This document shows positions 5,788-9,656 of a stretch of 9,656 nucleotides of DNA, piece by piece. The stretch is from CAZKXX01 sp964556705 (GTDB lineage Bacteria > Acidobacteriota > Terriglobia > UBA7540): NCBI GenBank assembly GCA_964556705.1, contig CAZKXX010000121.1, positions 1 to 9,656 on the forward strand. Direction: 5' to 3'. The number at the start of each line of letters is the position of its first letter. The stretch's first letter is position 1. The translations under genes and the position numbers were made by a program. A model generated the notes under the pieces. It ran no database searches, was not told where the DNA came from, and saw only the letters and a program-made list of their open reading frames with translations.

Positions 5788-6273
5788 ATGCAGTGGCTGA
5801 TGTCTGTGGAAACGAACAGCGACCCGATTACCGCCTGCCGGCTGATGAACATCTTCCGCCGCAAGGGCGTCAAGGTCGTCACGCTCGCCATGGCCGCGCG
5901 CGAGAACGGCTATTCGCTCGTGGCGCTGGTGGAGACCGCGGAAAGTGACGCCGAGCACATCTACAACTTTCTTCGCGGCGTGGGCGGCGTCGAGCAAATC
6001 ACCTACTACCGGCACGAACCGGCAGGCAACGCTTCTTTCCTCTTTGTGGACGCCGAATCCCACCCTTCGAGCGTGGCGCGGTTTTTGGAGAGTTTCCCGG
6101 ACGCCAGGCTGGTCTTCGCCAGCCACGGCAAGTATCTGCTGGAAGTCCCCGCGGTGAGTCTTCCACGCGGCGTGGAAAAGGGGCTGGGCCAGACCGCGTT
6201 CCTGCCCTTCGCCCGCGTCAAGACCACGCGCAGCGTCCCGCAGACCGAATACGCGGCCGCTCTGGCATCCTGA
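5788..6273 (+). CDS. ilvN: Acetolactate synthase small subunit-like ACT-domain protein
   Basis: Small subunits of acetolactate synthase stabilise the catalytic subunit and bring valine feedback inhibition. Residues 1-76 look like one ACT domain of the IlvM/IlvN kind: a strand MQWLMSVET, a helix with ITACRLMNIFRRKG (14-27), a strand VKVVTLAMAA (28-37), a strand YSLVALVET (42-50), a helix and a final strand VEQITYYRH (68-76). The remaining 85 residues (77-161) do not resemble the usual IlvN C-terminal domain; FLFVDAESHPSSVARFLESF (84-103) and KYLLEVPA (115-122) suggest another small alpha/beta unit. AAGGAG (5776-5781) stands six bases before the ATG. Its position between ilvB and ilvC is the main ground for the role; sequence match to classical IlvN/IlvH is weak. 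Confidence 0.72.
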   Translation: MQWLMSVETNSDPITACRLMNIFRRKGVKVVTLAMAARENGYSLVALVETAESDAEHIYNFLRGVGGVEQITYYRHEPAGNASFLFVDAESHPSSVARFLESFPDARLVFASHGKYLLEVPAVSLPRGVEKGLGQTAFLPFARVKTTRSVPQTEYAAALAS

Positions 6274-6277
6274 ATCC

Positions 6278-6359
6278 CGAACGAGGCACGCGGAAGGATG
6301 AGAGCTGAACGGGGAGAGTTGCCCCCGATTCTCGTTCCCCGTTCCGCGTTTCCTGTTCG
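6278..6359. repeat. Imperfect long inverted repeat between ACT subunit gene and ilvC
   Basis: CGAAC (6278-6282) plus ACGCGGAA (6288-6295) pair with TTCCGCGT (6342-6349) plus GTTCG (6355-6359), leaving a 5x5 mismatch. Inside, AACGGGG (6308-6314) can pair with CCCCGTT (6337-6343), which overlaps the outer right arm, so the two stems exclude each other in part. This could modulate expression between cistrons or be an intergenic repeat only. It fills nearly all of the 100-bp gap. Confidence 0.55.
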
Positions 6360-6373
6360 ATGCATGGAGAAAA

Positions 6374-7411
6374 ATGATGGCTAAGGTTTACTACGAGAAA
6401 GACGGAGACCTGAACCTGTTGAAGGGCAAGACCGTCGCCATGATCGGCTACGGCAGCCAGGGGCACGCGCACGCCCTGAACCTGCGCGACAACGGCGTGA
6501 AGGTGATCGTCGGACTCGCGCCCGCGAGCGCCTCGCGCGAGAAAGCGAAGGCGCAGAAGCTGGAAGTGTTCGATACGGGGGAAGCCGCCAAGCGCGGCGA
6601 CATCGTCTGCATGATGGTGCCCGACCCGCCGATGGCGAAGCTCTACAAGGAACACATCGAGCCGAACCTCGCGCCCGGCAAAGCGCTCTTCTTCGCCCAC
6701 GGCTTTAACATCCACTACAAGTTTATTGTTCCGCCATCCACCGTAGACGTCTTCATGGTGGCGCCGAAGTGTCCCGGCCACCGCATGCGCGAACTCTTCA
6801 CCGAAGGTGTCGGCGTGCCGGCGCTGCTGGCGGTCGAACAGAATCCCTCCGGGCAGGCCGAGCAGATCGGCCTCGCCTACGCGAAAGGCATCGGCAGCCT
6901 CAAGGCGGGCGTCATCCGCACGACGTTCAAGGAAGAGACCGAAACCGACCTCTTCGGCGAACAGTCGGTGCTCTGCGGCGGCGTCACGGCGCTGATTCTC
7001 TCCGGCTTCGAGACGCTCGTCGAGGCCGGTTATCAGCCCGAGATCGCCTACTTCGAATGCCTTCACGAACTGAAACTTATTGTGGACCTCATCTACCAGG
7101 GCGGTCCGAAGTACATGCGCTACTCGGTGAGCGACACGGCCGAATACGGCGACTACACGCGCGGCCCGCGCGTGATTGACGCGCACGTGCGCGAGTCCAT
7201 GAAGAAGATCCTGGCGGAAGTGCAGAACGGCAGCTTCGCCAGGGAATGGATGGATGAAATGGCGCGCGGCGGCGACAATTTCAAGCGCCTGCGCGCGCAG
7301 GGCGCCGAGCACCTCATCGAGAAAGTCGGCTCCGAACTGCGCAAGATGATGCCGTGGATTCAGGGCTCGAAAGAAGAAGTCACCGCGGCGCAGGCGAAGG
7401 CGCGGGGTTAA
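6374..7411 (+). CDS. ilvC: Ketol-acid reductoisomerase, class I
   Basis: It isomerises and reduces 2-acetolactate or 2-aceto-2-hydroxybutyrate with NAD(P)H and Mg2+. Two ATGs stand in tandem (6374, 6377); GGAG (6366-6369) is 4 and 7 bases away respectively, so the second, giving MAKVYYEKD, is the likelier start. Numbering from the first ATG, the Rossmann motif is GYGSQGHAHALNLRD (25-39), catalytic-site His109 lies in FFAHGFNIH, and CPGHRMR (133-139) follows. The metal-binding acids are Asp192 and Glu196 in TETDLFGEQSVLCGG, and Glu228 and Glu232 in YFECLHELK. Length 345 fits the short class I form without the duplicated domain. The cofactor loop reads GLAPASASREK (48-58), lacking the Arg commonly seen after GL. 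A gap with a long inverted repeat precedes it. Confidence 0.97.
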   Translation: MMAKVYYEKDGDLNLLKGKTVAMIGYGSQGHAHALNLRDNGVKVIVGLAPASASREKAKAQKLEVFDTGEAAKRGDIVCMMVPDPPMAKLYKEHIEPNLAPGKALFFAHGFNIHYKFIVPPSTVDVFMVAPKCPGHRMRELFTEGVGVPALLAVEQNPSGQAEQIGLAYAKGIGSLKAGVIRTTFKEETETDLFGEQSVLCGGVTALILSGFETLVEAGYQPEIAYFECLHELKLIVDLIYQGGPKYMRYSVSDTAEYGDYTRGPRVIDAHVRESMKKILAEVQNGSFAREWMDEMARGGDNFKRLRAQGAEHLIEKVGSELRKMMPWIQGSKEEVTAAQAKARG

Positions 7412-7416
7412 ATCCA

Positions 7417-7501
7417 GTGACAAGTGGCGAGGGACAAGTGACGAGCAGGAAACCGGGCGCCGGTTCGATTGGCGCTTGACTCGTCACCCGTGACTCGTCA
7501 C
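7417..7501. repeat. Repeat-filled ilvC-proC gap with direct and inverted units
   Basis: GTGACAAGTGGCGA (7417-7430) and GGGACAAGTGACGA (7431-7444) are tandem 14-mers with 12 matches. GTGACGAG (7438-7445) is the inverse of CTCGTCAC at both 7480-7487 and 7494-7501. Between them AACCGG (7451-7456) pairs with CCGGTT (7460-7465) around GCG. The gap of about 100 bp is thus a mostly symmetric patch that could fold into a long imperfect hairpin; no T-run terminator is present. Confidence 0.65.
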
Positions 7502-7515
7502 CAGGAACTTGCTTT

Positions 7516-8388
7516 ATGAAGACTGCATCCGAAACAACGCACAAGCGCACGCCGGCGGGGAAAGAATCCGGCATCCGCAAGCTCGCCGTCATCGGCACGG
7601 GAAAGCTGGGCGAAGGGCTGCTCTCCGGCATGCTCAGCTCGCAGTGGGTGCCCGTCAGCCGCGTCGTAGCGACCGTGGCGCACCAGCCGCGCGCCAACTA
7701 TCTCGCGGAAAAGTACGGCATCAAGGCGCACACGGACAACGCCGAAGCGGTCTCGGGTGCCGACCTCGTGCTCATCGCGCTCAAGCCGCAGCAGGTGCGC
7801 GCATTTCTTCGCGAAGTGAAGAAACATCTTTCGAAGGACGCGCTGCTCATTTCGGCCGCGGCGTCAGTGACCACGGCGCACATCGAGAGCGAGCTCGGCC
7901 ACCCGGCGCGCGTCGTCCGCGCCATGCCCAACACCCCCTGCCTGATCCGTCACGGCATGACGGCGCTGGCGCGCGGGCAGCATGCCTCCGACGAGGACGT
8001 GAAAGTCGCGCAGGAAATTTTCGCGGCCATGGGCCGCACCGTGGTCGTGGACGAGAAGCACATGGACGCCATCACCGGCCTTTCGGCGTCCGGCCCCGCC
8101 TACGTTTACATGATTATCGAGTCGCTCGCCGAAGCGGGCGTCAAGCTTGGCCTGCCGCGCGAACTTTCCACGGAACTCTCGGCGCAGACGTTGCTCGGCG
8201 CCTCGGCGCTCGTCCTCCACACGGGCGAACACCCGGCGAAACTGAAGGACGTCGTCACGACGCCCGCGGGCTGCACGATTGACGGTTTGCTCGAACTCGA
8301 AGAAGGCGGCCTGCGCGTGACGCTCATCAAGGCCGTCGTCCGCGCCGCCCAGCGCGCCAAAGAGCTTGTTGAAGGGCAGAACTCGTGA
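7516..8388 (+). CDS. proC: Pyrroline-5-carboxylate reductase
   Basis: ProC reduces pyrroline-5-carboxylate to proline with NAD(P)H, the last step of proline synthesis. The 290-aa protein has the Rossmann motif AVIGTGKLGEGLLSG (24-38), ALKPQ (88-92), MPNTPCLIRHG (137-147), GLSASGPAYVY (188-198) and the family signature region TTPAGCTIDGLLELEEGG (248-265), in which AGCT replaces the usual GGTT. The first 20 or so residues, rich in Lys and Thr, precede the nucleotide-binding strand and are longer than in most ProC proteins; AGGAA (7503-7507) about 8 bases before the ATG supports this start. The gene follows ilvC after a repeat-filled gap of about 100 bp in the same direction, so co-transcription is possible but not shown. 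The link with ilvC may be no more than shared orientation. Confidence 0.95.
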   Translation: MKTASETTHKRTPAGKESGIRKLAVIGTGKLGEGLLSGMLSSQWVPVSRVVATVAHQPRANYLAEKYGIKAHTDNAEAVSGADLVLIALKPQQVRAFLREVKKHLSKDALLISAAASVTTAHIESELGHPARVVRAMPNTPCLIRHGMTALARGQHASDEDVKVAQEIFAAMGRTVVVDEKHMDAITGLSASGPAYVYMIIESLAEAGVKLGLPRELSTELSAQTLLGASALVLHTGEHPAKLKDVVTTPAGCTIDGLLELEEGGLRVTLIKAVVRAAQRAKELVEGQNS

Positions 8389-8419
8389 GCTGTGGGAAAC
8401 GGGGGCTGTCCGCTTCCGC

Positions 8420-8641
8420 TTAGTCGTCGGGAAGCTGATCGACGAGATCCAAGCTCTCTTCCTGGATGCTCTTCGAGCGCGCTTCGATCATCGTGATCTG
8501 TGGATCCTGGTCTGCCAGGGCATCCCAGAATTCCTCTTTGCGGGGGTCGAGCGCGAGCACCTTCCGGACGCCTCGCTCGGCATCGCGGAGCATCTCCAGA
8601 TACTCCTCCATCAGGCCCCTTAGGACATGGGTGTCGGGCAC
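8420..8641 (-). CDS. Small acidic helical protein, unknown function
   Basis: This 73-codon ORF begins with GTG (8641-8639) and has GGGGAAGG roughly 8 bases upstream, a fair ribosome binding site. The product is acidic (19 Asp/Glu against 9 Lys/Arg) and looks almost wholly helical: LRGLMEEYLEMLRDAERGVRKVL (7-29), then KEEFWDALADQ (35-45) and EARSKSIQEESLDLVDQL (53-70). No known domain, signal peptide or membrane segment is recognised. It is convergent with proC, whose stop lies 31 bp away, and it could be expressed alone. The frame on the opposite strand looks less protein-like. It is probably a real small gene, but with no recognised family that rests on the start signal and composition alone. 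Confidence 0.5.
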   Translation of the reverse strand: MPDTHVLRGLMEEYLEMLRDAERGVRKVLALDPRKEEFWDALADQDPQITMIEARSKSIQEESLDLVDQLPDD

Positions 8642-8736
8642 GGTAGCAGCCTTCCCCTTTTCTTGCGTATGCGTTAACCCTCAAGAAGTTGTTCCAACTT
8701 GACCAACCTTGCCCATGGAATGAGCCCTCGAGTAGC

Positions 8737-9414
8737 TCACCGCAGCAGGTCGTACGCGTGCAGAAAACGGTTTATGTGCCTTCCTGCGGCCTCGTTCACT
8801 TCGAAGTTCGGGCCACTGCGTTTGATATGGAACTCTAATTGGCCGCGCTGCTGCTCCTGCGAGAAGCGGACTTCCCTCAAAAAATCTTGGGGTAATACGA
8901 AATCGAATGTTTCACCAGAGGGCCTCCTACACAACGCGACCAATATGTCGATTTGCTCATTGGGCAGGCCCATCCACCATAGGTCGCCGCGTTTATCCTC
9001 ACTCGCATAGCATATTGCAACGCGCTTGCCACTCTCCGTCCGGTAAAGTCTCTTCCCTCGGACGCCGTAAAGACTTATTCCCTCTGAGTGCAGCGTGTTC
9101 AGGAAATTGTGGCGTGTGCGTTCTGCATGACCCGCCCTCTCGCTCCTACTGGTAGTGTCTGACCGATGTTGAGCTGGCATTGCCGTCTCAGAAAGGATGC
9201 CAGCGTGCCCGACGAGAACTCGCCCCCTGTTCAGCGCATCCTTCAAACGCATGTAAACCTCCTCAAGCCGTTTTAGCTGCTGGCCGGCGGCCTCACACTC
9301 CTTTATTACCTGGATAAGAACGGTAAGTTCCTCGGGCGACTCGGATGATGCGCATTCACGGAGCTTCTTGCGGGCTTCAAGCAACAACCTGGCGAGCTTA
9401 GAGTCCAAATCCAT
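8737..9414 (-). CDS. Hypothetical protein with helical N-terminus and alpha/beta C-terminal domain
   Basis: I do not recognise this 225-aa protein. Residues 1-66 are helical and charged (KLARLLLEARKKLRE, 6-20; QQLKRLEEVYMRLKDAL, 45-61) and may form a coiled coil. Residues 67-103 are low in order and rich in Ser, Arg and His. Residues 104-225 look like a compact alpha/beta domain: GISLYGVRGKRLYRT (112-126), KRVAICYASEDKRGDLWWMGLP (130-151), QIDILVALCRR (154-164), FDFVLPQDFLREV (170-182), QLEFHIKRSGPNFEV (192-206). The order of strands with E139, D144 and D156 recalls nuclease-like or DNA-binding accessory proteins, but no catalytic motif can be assigned. The DNA is less GC-rich than the ilv block and the codons are less biased, which suggests later acquisition. 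There is no good Shine-Dalgarno before the ATG. Confidence 0.7.
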   Translation of the reverse strand: MDLDSKLARLLLEARKKLRECASSESPEELTVLIQVIKECEAAGQQLKRLEEVYMRLKDALNRGRVLVGHAGILSETAMPAQHRSDTTSRSERAGHAERTRHNFLNTLHSEGISLYGVRGKRLYRTESGKRVAICYASEDKRGDLWWMGLPNEQIDILVALCRRPSGETFDFVLPQDFLREVRFSQEQQRGQLEFHIKRSGPNFEVNEAAGRHINRFLHAYDLLR

Positions 9415-9444
9415 ATCGACTTCGTTCGATTACTACCTACGCCT

Positions 9445-9470
9445 ACACCACACCATAACCACACCACACC
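9445..9470. repeat. 10-bp direct repeats upstream of the 225-aa gene
   Basis: ACACCACACC occurs at 9445-9454 and 9461-9470, a 16-bp period. The flanking CCTAC (9435-9450 region) and CTACG continue the same C-A-rich, G-poor pattern. The repeats sit across the candidate -10 element of the downstream minus-strand gene, so they could be a regulator site, or simple sequence. Confidence 0.55.
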
Positions 9471-9481
9471 TACGTTGTCAA
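9452..9481 (-). promoter_or_regulatory. Probable sigma70-type promoter for the 225-aa gene
   Basis: On the minus strand a consensus TTGACA (9481-9476) is followed after 18 bases by TATGGT (9457-9452), which matches the -10 consensus at four of six positions. The ATG at 9414 lies about 37 bases downstream, leaving a short leader. Confidence 0.5.
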
Positions 9482-9582
9482 GGCGAATTTCCCGCCGCGA
9501 TGGGAACGGGACTTGGACAGGAGCTTATCTTTCAGCAATTTAAGTTGCTATCCTCAGCTTGGCTTCCGAGGGCTCTAAGTCC

Positions 9583-9656
9583 CTACCCCGTACTTTTCAT
9601 CCCAAACGCAATTCCGCCCACGGTGACCTGGAGCAGGCGCAGCAGTTCGGGGCTGG
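9583..9656 (-). CDS. Possible C-terminal end of a gene running off the right edge
   Basis: The minus-strand frame entering at 9654 reads SPELLRLLQVTVGGIAFGMKSTG and stops at TAG (9585-9583). Codons such as CTG CTG CGC CTG CTC CAG GTC ACC GTG GGC have the GC-rich third positions of the ilv genes, whereas the DNA between 9483 and 9582 does not. The other two frames close sooner or look less protein-like. The segment could be an amphipathic or membrane-ending tail. Only 23 residues are visible, so no function is offered. Confidence 0.35.
   Translation of the reverse strand, partial: SPELLRLLQVTVGGIAFGMKSTG

Noticed and set aside
6218..7423. Minus-strand open frame of 401 codons opposite ilvC
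   Set aside because: Shadow of ilvC for the same reason; no recognisable motif and it runs through the repeat gap.

Overview
This high-GC bacterial window is a chromosomal stretch of amino-acid biosynthesis genes with accessory DNA on both sides. No rRNA or tRNA gene, CRISPR array or transposase was recognised. The style of the DNA suggests a Verrucomicrobiota-type genome (Pedosphaera/Limisphaerales-like): dense GC-rich genes separated by gaps full of short, home-made-looking direct and inverted repeats, and a divergent homoserine kinase beside ilv genes. That placement is an inference from impression, not from a search.

Left part (1-766): a minus-strand hicB-hicA toxin-antitoxin pair. The antitoxin HicB is intact. 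The toxin HicA reads as a full-length family member apart from one amber codon at codon 33, so it looks like a dead toxin. The pair lies between two copies of a 21-bp near-perfect direct repeat and among GGCGCAGAGC-type palindromes. Next (767-2332, minus) is a Na/Pi-cotransporter family membrane protein with a PhoU-like tail. A gene-free stretch of about 545 bp (2333-2877) holds nested palindromes, direct repeats and a possible promoter.

Central part (2878-8388, plus): thrB-like GHMP kinase, ilvB (acetolactate synthase large subunit), an IlvM/IlvN-like ACT protein, ilvC (ketol-acid reductoisomerase) and proC (pyrroline-5-carboxylate reductase). ThrB feeds threonine, which gives 2-oxobutyrate; IlvB with the ACT subunit and then IlvC carry pyruvate and 2-oxobutyrate toward valine, leucine and isoleucine. 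ProC makes proline and is linked only by position. A plausible sigma70-type promoter followed by a perfect 16-bp TetR-type palindrome sits ahead of ilvB, and every gap between the ilv-pro genes carries its own inverted repeat.

Right part (8389-9656, minus): a small acidic ORF of 73 codons, then a 225-aa protein of unknown function whose DNA is visibly less GC-rich than the ilv block, with a possible promoter and short direct repeats upstream. What may be the last 23 codons of another minus-strand gene run off the right edge.

No wholly new system is evident. The best leads are the TetR-type operator on a branched-chain amino-acid operon, the extended ACT subunit, the altered homoserine-site residues of the ThrB-like kinase, the amber-interrupted hicA, and the repeat family around hicBA.
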